A stretch of DNA of 64,000 nucleotides from Plesiocystis pacifica SIR-1 (lineage in GTDB: Bacteria > Myxococcota_A > Polyangia > Nannocystales > Nannocystaceae). The translations under genes and the position numbers were made by a program. The stretch is from contig NZ_ABCS01000014.1 of NCBI RefSeq assembly GCF_000170895.1, forward strand, positions 1 through 64,000. The letters run 5' to 3'. Under the pieces are notes generated by a model. It was not told the DNA's origin. It did not search any database and was given only the letters and a program-made list of their open reading frames with translations. Shown here piece by piece: positions 19,700 through 28,743 of this stretch (within the stretch, counting starts at the first letter, position 1; every line of letters begins with the position of its first letter).

Positions 19700-21982
19700 A
19701 TGCAAGAGATGATTGAGCGATACCCAGGTAACCATCAAATACTCGTTCCCGCCGTGCTCTTGTGCCTCGCTATCGGGTGCACGTCGCAGGCCCCCGCCGC
19801 GGAGTCGGGGATGACGGAGGACGAGACCGGGACCGACGACGAGGTCGGCGACGAGGCCGATACCGAGACCGATACCGACGCCGAGACCGGCCCCGGTCCC
19901 GACCCCGACATGATGCAGTCCGACCCCGAGTGCACCGAGTTCAGCGAGCTCGAGGTCGCCTGGAACATCGACAGCGCCGTCCCTCGCGTCGTCCGGGGGG
20001 AGGACCTGCGCCTCACCGCCGAAGACTGCGAGGACGCCGAGTTCGAGGACCCAGACAACCTCGAGGACGCCGCCCTCGCCGTCGCCGAAGCCCTCCGCCC
20101 CCTCTATGGCCTGGGGGTAGAGCACACCTTCGAGGTCGCCTTCGTCGGGTCCGACGCCCTCGGCTTCACCCACGTCCGCCTCACCCACCACTACGCGGGG
20201 GTCGTCGTCTCCGGCTCTCAACTGATCGTCCACTTCGACGGGAGCGACAGGGCCTACGAGCTCAACGGCCACCTCTTCCCCGTGTCCGGCGTCGACGTCA
20301 CGCCGACCTCGAGCTCGGACAACGCCGAGGCCGCCGCTCAGGTCGACTTTGATCAGGCCCACCCTGGGTTGGTGGGCGCCGCGAGCTCGCTCGAGCTCGT
20401 GGTCCACGTGACCGAGGGCGGGCCGCGCCTCGCCTACGCCTTCGACATGAGCGCGGGCGACCTGCTATGGCGCCGCTACGTCGTCGACGCTCACGACGAC
20501 TCTCTGCTCGTGGCCGTGAGCGCCGCCCGAGAGGGCCTGGAGCCCGAGCCCGGCGAGCCGGCGACCATCACGGGGCAGCGGCTCGCCGGTGAGGGCGGCG
20601 GAACCGTCGAGCGCACGGGCTGGCGCGGGGACATGACCAGCACCCACCACCTCTTCAACCAAGACAGCGGGCTGTCCGTCCACGACGCCGTGGACTGCGG
20701 GAGCTTCGAGCCCGAGTGCATCAACGAGCCCACGAGCATGTGGGGCGCGAGCGACCCCTTCGGGCTGTCGGGCTTCGCCAACCTCCTCGACACCGTCGAC
20801 TACTTCCAGACGACCCACGGCTGGGCCCCGGCCAAGGTGCCGAGGATGGTCGTTCGCTTCCCCAACGACTGCTTCGGCCCCCCAAACACCAACGCCTTCT
20901 TCCTCCCGGGCTATGCCCCGGCCGACCTCATCCTCGTGACCGTCCCCGCGCCCGGCGACTCCCCCCTGGGCACGACGGACATCGTCGGCCACGAGTACAC
21001 CCACGCCGTCGTCAACAGCACCGCCGGGCTCATCTACCAGGGTGAGTCGGGCGCGCTCGACGAGTCCTTCGCGGACATCTTTGGCGCCCTGGTCGAATTC
21101 GCCACGCAGCCCGACGACGCAGCCAGCTACCCCGCGTTCAGCCCAGGCTCCGCAGACTGGCTCCTGGGCGAGGACAGGGGGTCCCCCTTCCGCGACATGC
21201 GGGACCCCGCCGCCTTCGGCGACCCCACGCGCTATGGCGGGAACAACTGGGCCGACACCAGCGAGGGCGCCTTCGACTTTGGCGGCGTACACACCAACTC
21301 TGGCGTCCAAAACCAGTTCTTCTACTTCCTCAGCGAAGGCGGCGCGGGCAACAACGACGGGATCGCGTACGACCTCACCGGGATCGGTCGCGCCGCCGCG
21401 GCCCAGATCGGCTACCGGGCGATGACCGTCTACACCGCCCCGAGCAGCGACTACGCCGACAGCCGCCAGGCGTGGCGCTCCGCGGCCATCGATCTCGGCG
21501 GAGAACACCTCGCCGCCGTCGAGGCGGCCTGGGAGGCCGTGGGCGTCGGCGCGTGCCCGACATGGTTCCCCGACTCCGACATGGACGGCTTTGGCGACAC
21601 GCAGGCCGGCATGGAGGCCTGCGAGCAGCCCCCCGGCCACGTCGACGTCGGGGGCGACTGCGACGACACCGACGCCGCCCGCTTCCCCGGGGCCGCAGAG
21701 GTCTGCGGCGACGGGGTCATCAACGACTGCGCGATCGTGTTTTGCGACGACGACCCCAACGCGCCGGACTGCGTCGACGTCGAGGACTTCTGCGGCACCC
21801 CGCAAATCGCCGTCGTCATGGGCCAGATCCAGGTCTCGTGGACCACCGACTGCCTGCTGCAGACCTCCCCCGACCTCGTGAACTGGACCGACTACCGGGG
21901 CGAGCTCGACGTCCAGGGCTGCGAGCAAGCCGCCCAGTTCACCCCGGGCGAGCAGCTCTTCTTCCGGCTCCGCACCCACTAA
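19700..21982 (+). CDS. M4-family (thermolysin-like) metalloprotease lipoprotein
   Basis: 760 residues. The signal peptide ends in LAIGC, then an acidic linker. An FTP/PepSY-type inhibitory propeptide region spans roughly residues 80-270. The M4 catalytic domain holds HEYTH (His431, Glu432, His435), the third zinc ligand Glu455 in GALDESFADIFG, and the transition-state His531 in VHTNSG, so it should be active after maturation. The last 190 residues contain a MopE-like DxDxDG/Cys region (DSDMDGFGD, GGDCDDTD, CGDGVINDC), probably calcium-binding, and a short Cys-bearing C-terminal domain. The likely role is extracellular protein degradation, as expected for a predatory or scavenging myxobacterium. 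It appears monocistronic. Confidence 0.93.
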   Translation: MQEMIERYPGNHQILVPAVLLCLAIGCTSQAPAAESGMTEDETGTDDEVGDEADTETDTDAETGPGPDPDMMQSDPECTEFSELEVAWNIDSAVPRVVRGEDLRLTAEDCEDAEFEDPDNLEDAALAVAEALRPLYGLGVEHTFEVAFVGSDALGFTHVRLTHHYAGVVVSGSQLIVHFDGSDRAYELNGHLFPVSGVDVTPTSSSDNAEAAAQVDFDQAHPGLVGAASSLELVVHVTEGGPRLAYAFDMSAGDLLWRRYVVDAHDDSLLVAVSAAREGLEPEPGEPATITGQRLAGEGGGTVERTGWRGDMTSTHHLFNQDSGLSVHDAVDCGSFEPECINEPTSMWGASDPFGLSGFANLLDTVDYFQTTHGWAPAKVPRMVVRFPNDCFGPPNTNAFFLPGYAPADLILVTVPAPGDSPLGTTDIVGHEYTHAVVNSTAGLIYQGESGALDESFADIFGALVEFATQPDDAASYPAFSPGSADWLLGEDRGSPFRDMRDPAAFGDPTRYGGNNWADTSEGAFDFGGVHTNSGVQNQFFYFLSEGGAGNNDGIAYDLTGIGRAAAAQIGYRAMTVYTAPSSDYADSRQAWRSAAIDLGGEHLAAVEAAWEAVGVGACPTWFPDSDMDGFGDTQAGMEACEQPPGHVDVGGDCDDTDAARFPGAAEVCGDGVINDCAIVFCDDDPNAPDCVDVEDFCGTPQIAVVMGQIQVSWTTDCLLQTSPDLVNWTDYRGELDVQGCEQAAQFTPGEQLFFRLRTH

Positions 21983-22014
21983 AGCCCCAGCCTCGCGCCC
22001 GCGGGGCGGTCAGC

Positions 22015-23058
22015 TCATCGGTACTCGGTCACCTCGACGCCCATGGCGTCGACCCAGGGGAAGGGGTCGTTGCTCGTGGGCAGGGCCTCGAGGGGGCCGC
22101 GCGGGACGAGGTCGAGGATCAAGGTCGAGAAGTCGATGGCCTCGCTGAGCTCGCGCATGCGCGCCTTCGCGGACGCGAGCTCGAGGCGCAGGCGGTCGAG
22201 GGCGCGGCGGATCTCCAGGGCCTGCTCGACGCTGGTCGCCCGCTCGAGCAGGGCCTCGAGGGCCGCGACCATCTCCTCGAGGATGCGGATGCGCCCCTCG
22301 AGGTCGGTGAATTCGGCGGTCACGTCCTCGGCGAGCAAGGAGCGATCGAGGACCACGCCGAGCTCCGACAGCTCCTCCATGACGGGGAACAGGTGCTCGG
22401 CGGGGACGCGCAGGGTGATCTGGTAGTCGTAGCGCGAGGCGATCCAGCCGCCGTAGCGCTCGGGGACGGACTCGGCGACCCCCATGGCCGCGTCGCGCTC
22501 GTAGACGGCGATCTCGAGCCCGGCGGTGTAGATGACCTGGCGCGGGCCGGCCTCGGCGACGGCCTCGGTGGCGTTTTGCTCGGAGCCCTCGGCGCTCGGT
22601 TCGGCGCTCGGCGTGGGCGCGGGCGCCCCCATGTCGGCGGCCTCCCCAGCCGCGGACGCGTTCGACTCGAACTTGGCCGAGCGCTTGGCCTTGCGCTTTC
22701 GAGCCGGGCGCCGGCGACCGCGGCTGCGCTCGAGGCTGATGCTCTCGACCGCCATGGTCCGCTCGGGCGCGGACGCGGGCTCGAGCACGATCATCTCGGC
22801 GTCGTCGTCCTCGAAGTCGTAGCTGGGCCCGCCGCTACCGACGCAGATGCCCCCGTCGCAGTACAGCCCCGGGTCGCAGCCGCCGCCGGAGGTGCACGGG
22901 CAGCCGTCCGACCCGACCGGGCACATCGCCAGGCCCGCGACGACCACCTGAGAGCGGTTCACCGACAGCTCGGCGCACGCGAGGGTCGCGAGGGGGAGCG
23001 CCGCGAGGACGCCCACGAGGAAAGTTCGGAGCAGGGACAGCCAGCGACGGGAAGGCAT
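22015..23058 (-). CDS. DUF4349-domain protein with signal peptide
   Basis: 347 residues. The N-terminal signal peptide ends near ATLAC, a possible lipobox. A Cys-rich segment (CPVGSDGCPCTSGGGCDPGLYCDGGICVG is spaced like an EGF or VCBS-linker motif) and a basic Arg/Lys stretch follow. The C-terminal half is DUF4349-like: VIYTAGLEIAVYE, ERYGGWIAS, LRVPAEHLFPVMEEL, then a coiled coil (ILEEMVAALEALLERATS). DUF4349 proteins are normally membrane-anchored with a helix after the coiled coil, but no strong C-terminal transmembrane segment is seen here. Function unknown. Confidence 0.82.
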   Translation of the reverse strand: MPSRRWLSLLRTFLVGVLAALPLATLACAELSVNRSQVVVAGLAMCPVGSDGCPCTSGGGCDPGLYCDGGICVGSGGPSYDFEDDDAEMIVLEPASAPERTMAVESISLERSRGRRRPARKRKAKRSAKFESNASAAGEAADMGAPAPTPSAEPSAEGSEQNATEAVAEAGPRQVIYTAGLEIAVYERDAAMGVAESVPERYGGWIASRYDYQITLRVPAEHLFPVMEELSELGVVLDRSLLAEDVTAEFTDLEGRIRILEEMVAALEALLERATSVEQALEIRRALDRLRLELASAKARMRELSEAIDFSTLILDLVPRGPLEALPTSNDPFPWVDAMGVEVTEYR

Positions 23059-23146
23059 GATCGATGCTACCGCAACGGGCGGGGTCGGCTGGGGTTTTGC
23101 CTTGGTTTGGGAATCTCGCGTGCGCAGACCTACGGGCTTCGAGACC

Positions 23147-24637
23147 TCAGCAAGTACACCCGAGGAACACCGGCTCCGTCGCGCTGATCACCATCGCCCC
23201 GCCCGCCGGCTGAATCTCGTAGAGCTCATCCCCGGTCCGCACCCAATAGGTCTCGTGCCAGCGGATCAACCGAAGCGGCTCGATGGGATCCATCCCCGAG
23301 GCCCCCGCCCCCTCGCGCCCGCTGCTGATCAGCTCGAGCGCGTCGCCGTCCCCCACCTTCCACATGGCCCACTGGGTCGCGCTCCACTCCCCGCAGCCTT
23401 CCCCCACCGACACCGCGTGGAACACGAATTTGTCCTTCCCGTCCGTCCACAGCTGGTCCACCTTCCTCGCCTCGTCGTCCCACTGGCTCCCCGCCTCGCG
23501 CGGCTCCCCGTACTCCTTGCCCGTCGCCACCCAGTCCGCCTGATCCTCGACGTAGGTCGGCAGCGCCTCGAAGGCCGCCTGCACCTTCGTCGCCAGCGCC
23601 GGCTCGATCGCGTCGCCCGTGGCAAAGTCGACCACGCCCGCGTCCGCCTTCTCGTCGATGGGCAGCGCCAGGTCTCCGCGGCAGCCGTCGAGGCGCCCGA
23701 CGAGGTAGAGGTCGCCCTTGGTCGCCTTCCACATCGCCTTGGCCATCTGCTCCGGCGTGGGCGTGCCGCCAGCGTCGTAGATCTTCATCAAGCCCGAGTC
23801 GGCCTCCTCGACCCCCGAAGCCCGGCCGATCACCGCCAGGGCGTCGAAGTCGCCCACGCTGGTCCGGCAGCGCTGCCCGCCGGGGCCCTCGACGTCGAGC
23901 TCCCGCCCGATCCAGCCCTTCGCCGCCTTGCCCAGCTTGGCCTTCGACAGCGCCTTGGTCACGGTGGCGTCGTTGAGCATGGTCGGCTCGGCCTTGCGGT
24001 CGACCCAGCCCTCGCTGCCGACCCCGAGCACCGCGTAGTGCGTGGGCCCAATCTTCAACACCGCCAGCGGCGTGTCGGCCCGACCCTTTCGCCGGGTCAC
24101 CCGGGACGAGAGCATCTCCTCGTGGACGATCAGCGGCTCGGCGCCGGGGGCCGCCCGGGCGATGCGCAGCTCCTTGGGCCCGACGTCGGCGAAGGTCCGC
24201 GTCGCCCAGCGCTGGGTGAAGCGAACGATCATCTGGCCCTCGTGCTCGCCCTGCCCCGCCTTGATGCTCACGCCGGTCGCGGTGATCGAGTAGCCCTTCT
24301 CGAAGGACTTTTCGCGCGCGGCCAGCCACGCCTCGCGGGCCAGGGTCTTCTCCACGCGTCCGGTCCGCTTGATGCCCTCGAAGTCCGCGGCGAAGACCTT
24401 GGAGTAGGCCTCGAAGTCCTCGTTGAGCTGCGACTCGTGCCACGCGTCGAACACCGCCCGGGCCTCCTCTTTGGTCACCGGCTCGGGCTTGGGCGCCTCC
24501 GCCTGATTGGGCGCCTCGACCTGCTCGCCCGCCTCCTTGCCCGCTTCGGCGGCGGGCTCGGGGTCGCAGGCGGCCATCAGCGAGGCGCCGGTCAGGAGGG
24601 CGAGGAGGGTGAGCTTGGGGGGGACGGTCGCGGTCAT
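23147..24637 (-). CDS. Lipoprotein with NTF2-like domain
   Basis: 496 residues from ATG 24637. The signal peptide ends in LMAAC, followed by an Ala/Glu/Pro-rich linker. Residues of about 50-160 look NTF2/SnoaL-like (ARAVFDAWHESQLNEDFEAYSKVF, MIVRFTQRW). The remainder is a beta-rich region with several Cys (GQRCRTS, LDGCRGDL, GEGCGEW) and a C-terminal CTC. I do not recognise a specific family. It faces the 24781-25386 gene across 143 bp without a clear terminator and may be transcribed separately. Confidence 0.75.
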   Translation of the reverse strand: MTATVPPKLTLLALLTGASLMAACDPEPAAEAGKEAGEQVEAPNQAEAPKPEPVTKEEARAVFDAWHESQLNEDFEAYSKVFAADFEGIKRTGRVEKTLAREAWLAAREKSFEKGYSITATGVSIKAGQGEHEGQMIVRFTQRWATRTFADVGPKELRIARAAPGAEPLIVHEEMLSSRVTRRKGRADTPLAVLKIGPTHYAVLGVGSEGWVDRKAEPTMLNDATVTKALSKAKLGKAAKGWIGRELDVEGPGGQRCRTSVGDFDALAVIGRASGVEEADSGLMKIYDAGGTPTPEQMAKAMWKATKGDLYLVGRLDGCRGDLALPIDEKADAGVVDFATGDAIEPALATKVQAAFEALPTYVEDQADWVATGKEYGEPREAGSQWDDEARKVDQLWTDGKDKFVFHAVSVGEGCGEWSATQWAMWKVGDGDALELISSGREGAGASGMDPIEPLRLIRWHETYWVRTGDELYEIQPAGGAMVISATEPVFLGCTC

Positions 24638-24780
24638 GGGCGCTCCTGCGAGGCCCAGCTTCGCAGGCCAGACCACCCGCGCCAAGCACCTACGCTCACG
24701 CGCAAACACGGCGGAGTCGCTGCCGCGCTCCGCCGCCCGTCATCGCCCCGTCACCACCACGGGCACGCACGGGTTCCGGA

Positions 24781-25386
24781 TCATTCGGAGGAGCCCCACT
24801 CGATGCCCAGCTCGCCGTCCTCGAGGAAGGCCTCGCCGGCCTCGACCCAGCTGCCGTCGACCTCCAGGAAGGCGACGTCGCCGGCCCAGCCCAGGCGGAT
24901 GGTCGTGCCGCTCACGTCCCCGGGCCCGGGGTCCTGGCAGGCCCCGTCGACGTTGATCTCTTCCTCGGCCGCGCCGAACTGGAACTCCCAGGCGTTGGTG
25001 CACTCGGCGCAGCTGTCGAGGGGCTGCACGCTCGGGACCTCGATGAGCATGGAGCACATCTCCTGGCCGCCTACCTCGGCGTAGTACTCCGCCACGGGAT
25101 CGGTGAGCTGGCCGTTTTCGTAGGCGCCCCACAGCGCCCACCCGGAGAAGTCGCCGCCCTCTTCCTCCTCGCCCTCGTCGTCCTCGTCCTCCCACTCCCC
25201 CTCGCCCTCGCCCTGGTCGGCGAAGCCCGGGTGGGAGCCCGGCGCGTTCGGAGGCATGGTGTCGATCCAGCCCTCGGTCTCGAAGGTGGCCATGGGCACG
25301 GCCTCGCCGCAGGCGCTCAGCCCCAGGCTGACCAGCAGCGCGGCGCCCAGGCCCAGCGTCAACGGTAGCGTTCGCGTCGTCGTCAT
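24781..25386 (-). CDS. Small lipoprotein, third gene of the DUF1592 operon
   Basis: 201 residues from ATG 25386, which has a strong GGAGG five bases upstream. An alternative ATG at 25401 overlaps the preceding stop (TGATG). The signal peptide ends in LSAC. A Glu/Asp-rich linker (EGEGEWEDEDDEGEEEEGG) is followed by a compact domain with three Cys (QEMCS, DSCAECT, GACQDPG). Family not recognised. Tight coupling to the DUF1552 gene indicates a shared envelope role. Confidence 0.78.
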   Translation of the reverse strand: MTTTRTLPLTLGLGAALLVSLGLSACGEAVPMATFETEGWIDTMPPNAPGSHPGFADQGEGEGEWEDEDDEGEEEEGGDFSGWALWGAYENGQLTDPVAEYYAEVGGQEMCSMLIEVPSVQPLDSCAECTNAWEFQFGAAEEEINVDGACQDPGPGDVSGTTIRLGWAGDVAFLEVDGSWVEAGEAFLEDGELGIEWGSSE

Positions 25387-25400
25387 CTCGTCCTCCACCA

Positions 25401-26801
25401 TCACGGGTTCCACAGCTCGTCGAGGACGCCGGTGCAGTCGATCTTGGCCCCGTCCTTGCCGGACAGCTCGGTGATCGGCATGGCGCTCCACTGCTCGCCG
25501 GTGTCGGGGTCGGGCACGCCGAAGCCGCGCAGGATGCTCGACAGCAGCTTTTGGTGCGGCCGCCCCGAGGACGAGCGGCGGACGCCGTCCCACACCCAGG
25601 CCTCGTAGGGCACGTCCGAGGGGTAGTGGATGTAGCGGCCGGTCTGCCAGGTCTGGCCGCCGAACAGGCAGATGGGCATGCGATCGAAGCCGTGGATGCC
25701 GTCGGCGAGCTCGCTGGTCCACAGCACCAGGGTGTTGTCGAGCATGGTCCCGTCGCCCTCGGGGATGGCGTCGAGGGCCGCGAGCAGCTGGGCGACCTGG
25801 GTGCTGTGGTAGGCGGTGTAGTCCGTCATCACCTGGACCGCGGCGTCGCTCGTGGCCAGCTGGTGCGCGTAGCCGTCGTGGACGTCGTCGCCCGCGATGC
25901 CCAGCTGGTTGCCCGGGACCGTTGCGAGGTTCAAGGTCGCGACGCGCAGCAGGTCGCAGGACAGCGCCGCGGTCAGCATGCTGACCGTCGCGGCCCACTC
26001 GTCGTTGTAGTCGGACACCGGCTGGAGCTCGGGCACCTCGCAGCTCGCGGCCATCAGCCCGTCGACCTGCCCGCGCAGGTCCGAGAGCAGGTCGCGGTGG
26101 ACCTCGACCTTTTGCTGGTCCTCCGTGGACAGCCGGCTCGACAGCGCCGCGTAGCGCTCGTCGACCATGGTCATCACCTTGCCCTGCTCGACGAGGGCGG
26201 GCGAGCCCCCGGCGCCGCCGTTGACCAGGCCGAACAGGCGCTCGTGGATGACCGGCATGCGGTTCTCGCCCAGCAGGGGCTGGAGCCGGTCGCGGTAGTT
26301 CACCACCGGGCAGATGTCGCCGATGCTGACCTCGAGGGAGCGCAGGCGATCGGGGCGCGCGATGTGGTTGGCGACGAGCTGGTCGATGGACGGGCTCTTG
26401 CCGATCGGCAAGCCCGCGACCATCTCGACCTCGTTGCCCGTGAGCGTGTGGATCTGGCCGATCTCGTGGCGCAGGACCCCGGCCGGGTCGATGTCGCCGG
26501 AGACCATGGACAGGCCCTCGATGGCGATCGTGCGATCGGCGTAGGGGAACAGGGGCGCCAGCGAGGGGCTGAACTCGGCCTGGCTCATCGCCGTCAGGTC
26601 GTGCTGCCAGACCGCGTCGGCGGGGTTGCCGGCCGGGTTCATGGCCCAGGTCGGCATCCAGCCCCCGTGCTGCGAGACGATGACGATCAGCCGGGTCGGC
26701 GGGTCCCCAGGCGCGCCGCGGACCCGGCGGGCGAGGGAGGGGAGGAAGAGGCTGCCCGAGGCCAGGCCCAGGGCGGTCAAGAAGCGTCGTCGGTTCAACA
26801 T
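25401..26801 (-). CDS. DUF1552 family exported protein
   Basis: 466 residues. The N-terminus (NRRRFLTALGLASGSLFLP) is a Tat-type signal. The DUF1552 body includes PTRLIVIVSQHGGWMP, GQIHTLTG, SPSIDQLVA and HDGYAHQLA. DUF1552 proteins resemble alkaline-phosphatase or sulfatase-like folds and are usually encoded next to DUF1592 cytochrome-like proteins, as here, so the pair probably forms a periplasmic or surface complex of unknown reaction. The start at 26801 is chosen from the signal peptide. An in-frame ATG at 26885 would overlap the upstream stop by 4 nt and add 28 residues encoded by the inserted hairpin repeat. Confidence 0.88.
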   Translation of the reverse strand: MLNRRRFLTALGLASGSLFLPSLARRVRGAPGDPPTRLIVIVSQHGGWMPTWAMNPAGNPADAVWQHDLTAMSQAEFSPSLAPLFPYADRTIAIEGLSMVSGDIDPAGVLRHEIGQIHTLTGNEVEMVAGLPIGKSPSIDQLVANHIARPDRLRSLEVSIGDICPVVNYRDRLQPLLGENRMPVIHERLFGLVNGGAGGSPALVEQGKVMTMVDERYAALSSRLSTEDQQKVEVHRDLLSDLRGQVDGLMAASCEVPELQPVSDYNDEWAATVSMLTAALSCDLLRVATLNLATVPGNQLGIAGDDVHDGYAHQLATSDAAVQVMTDYTAYHSTQVAQLLAALDAIPEGDGTMLDNTLVLWTSELADGIHGFDRMPICLFGGQTWQTGRYIHYPSDVPYEAWVWDGVRRSSSGRPHQKLLSSILRGFGVPDPDTGEQWSAMPITELSGKDGAKIDCTGVLDELWNP

Positions 26802-26807
26802 GTGCTT

Positions 26808-26893
26808 GAGTCGTGGACGTGGGGCAGGGAGGGCGTGGCTTCGTCCACGACGGCTAAAATAGTCAGGGACCATGGATTCATTCATAGTCCCTG
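26808..26893 (-). repeat. Dispersed hairpin repeat, copy B, between DUF1592 and DUF1552 genes
   Basis: The core 26808-26854 is 43/47 identical to 19520-19566. Here the 10-bp stem GTCGTGGACG/CGTCCACGAC is perfect. The flank 26871-26893 carries a second small inverted repeat (CAGGGAC/GTCCCTG) matching the flank of copy A. It overlaps the last codons of the DUF1592 gene and fills the intercistronic gap, so it is transcribed as a hairpin in the operon mRNA. Confidence 0.7.
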
Positions 26894-28642
26894 GGCCCTC
26901 CGGTGGCGGAAGGAGTAGGAGCCCGCCAGGTTCACGATCAGCAGGCGGATGTCGCCGCCCGAGCTCCAAAAGCCCTCCTGCATGGCCAGCACCGTCTCGA
27001 CGTCCGCGGCCGCCTCGTTGCGGCCGAAGGCGTAGCGGAACCATTGCTTGGTGTAGCAATCGTGCACCGCCCGGCTCTGGCCCATCTTGGTCATCAGCTC
27101 GACGGCGTCGTTGACCGGGCCGTCCTGGTCCGTACCCAGGAGCTGACCGGTCGCGTCCACGGGGTAGCCGTTGTCGGTGTCGCGCCACCGGCCCAGGGAG
27201 TCGTAGTTCTCGAAGGTGAAGCCGATGCCGTCGATGGAGTCGTGGCAGCCGGCGCAGGCCTCACTCTGGGAGTGGATCGCGTACTTGTCGCGGTTGGTCT
27301 TGGGCTCGAGGGCCTCGGCCTCCTCGAGGGGCGGGACGTCGCCCGGGGGCACCAGCTCGATGCACATCAGGCGATCGAGGATGGTCACCCCGCGGCGCAC
27401 GGGGGCGGGCTGCTGGGGTCCGGCCTTGGCCGACAAAAAGCCCGCCATGGTGAACAGGCCGGCGCGCTGCATCGGGTCGAGCTCGATGGGGTAGTACTCC
27501 GTGGTCCACACCCCGATCTCGTCGTTGCCCTCGCCCGCGACCAGGCCGCCCCAGGTGATCGGCGCGAGCGAGTCGTCGACCTCCTGCTGGTAGGCCAGGC
27601 GCGCGACGTCCGGGGTCACCCAGGCCTTGTTCGAGGTCAGCAGGGCCTCGAGGGTGCCCTCGCCGTGGAACACGTGCTGGGCCACGAACACGTCGGACTC
27701 GAAGCGCGCCCCGGGCGAGTACTCGAGGTAGTAGTAGTCGGACTTGTCGTCCTCGGCCTCGAGGCCCATGGCCTCGAACACCGGCGCGTAGTAGTCGAGG
27801 TCGATGGGGTTCGAGCCGACGTCGTCGAAGTCCCAGTTTTGGCGGTGGAAGCTGACCACCATGTCGATGGCCCGGTAGTCGCCGAGCATGCGGAAGGCCT
27901 GGTCGGCGAGCACCTGGCGATCTTGGAGCCGCCCCTCCCGGGCCAGGTCCAGGAGCTCGGCGTCCGGCATGGAGTTCCACAGGAAGTAGGACAGGCGCGA
28001 GGCCAGCTCGTAGTCCGTGAGCGGGACGGCGTCGGTGCCCTCGATGACCGTCTCGGTACCAAAGCGCGGGAAGTACAGGAACTCGGCGCTCTGCAGCAGG
28101 TAGCTCAGGGACAGCTCGACGGCGACGTCGGTGCCGTGGCTGCCCTGCCAGCTGTCGAAGTTGGCCAGGAGCGTGTCGAGCTCGGCCTGGGTCAGGGGCC
28201 GGCGCCAGGCCAGCTCGGCGAAGCCGGGCAGCCAACCCCGGGCGCAGCCCTCCTCGAGGGACTCGCAGCCGAGCATGGCGTCGATGTCCTCCATGGCCGC
28301 GCTCGCCACGTGCCGAGCGGCGCGCTGGTAGGCCTCGACCAGGGCCGGCGTCGCGGTGTTGAAGGCCGCGTTGTTCTCGAAGCCGCCGCGCCCCTCCAGC
28401 TCGACCGGGAAGGTGATGTGGCCGGAGTTCACGGTCGGCAGCAGATCGCGAATCGTGTTGCGATACTGCTCGGCCGTGAGCCGCGCGAGCGGGGCCGCGT
28501 CGGGGACGAGTTCAGCGGGGGCCGGGCCTGGCTCGGGCTCTGCTTCGTTGCAGCCCGCGGCGGTCACGGCCGCGGCTCCAAAGCAGAGGGTCAGCGCGAG
28601 GCTCCAGCCGACGGGTGAGGTCTTGCTCGAGTGGGAAGCCAT
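26882..28642 (-). CDS. DUF1592/DUF1588/DUF1585 cytochrome-like lipoprotein
   Basis: 586 residues. The signal peptide ends in TAAGC. Recognisable blocks in order are a DUF1587-like start (LTAEQYRNTIRDLL), DUF1595 (ELAWRRPLTQAELD), DUF1592 (LTDYELASRLSYFLWNSMPDAELL), DUF1588 (RGVTILDRLMCIELVPPG, then CAGCHDSIDGIGFTFENYD) and DUF1585 at the C-terminus. CAGCH (Cys463, Cys466, His467) is a c-type heme attachment motif, so the protein probably binds heme outside the cytoplasm. The family is frequent in Planctomycetes and myxobacteria and always keeps a DUF1552 neighbour; the reaction is not established. It is first gene of the operon. The last residues are encoded inside the hairpin repeat. Confidence 0.9.
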   Translation of the reverse strand: MASHSSKTSPVGWSLALTLCFGAAAVTAAGCNEAEPEPGPAPAELVPDAAPLARLTAEQYRNTIRDLLPTVNSGHITFPVELEGRGGFENNAAFNTATPALVEAYQRAARHVASAAMEDIDAMLGCESLEEGCARGWLPGFAELAWRRPLTQAELDTLLANFDSWQGSHGTDVAVELSLSYLLQSAEFLYFPRFGTETVIEGTDAVPLTDYELASRLSYFLWNSMPDAELLDLAREGRLQDRQVLADQAFRMLGDYRAIDMVVSFHRQNWDFDDVGSNPIDLDYYAPVFEAMGLEAEDDKSDYYYLEYSPGARFESDVFVAQHVFHGEGTLEALLTSNKAWVTPDVARLAYQQEVDDSLAPITWGGLVAGEGNDEIGVWTTEYYPIELDPMQRAGLFTMAGFLSAKAGPQQPAPVRRGVTILDRLMCIELVPPGDVPPLEEAEALEPKTNRDKYAIHSQSEACAGCHDSIDGIGFTFENYDSLGRWRDTDNGYPVDATGQLLGTDQDGPVNDAVELMTKMGQSRAVHDCYTKQWFRYAFGRNEAAADVETVLAMQEGFWSSGGDIRLLIVNLAGSYSFRHRRAQGL

Positions 28643-28743
28643 GGTTCGGGGGGGGAGCCCGGGGGGCTCGCCCCCTCCATTCCCGGACCGCTCACGGCGT
28701 TACACGGCGATCTGCATCTTTGTGCGCGCGGAGGCGCTCACGT

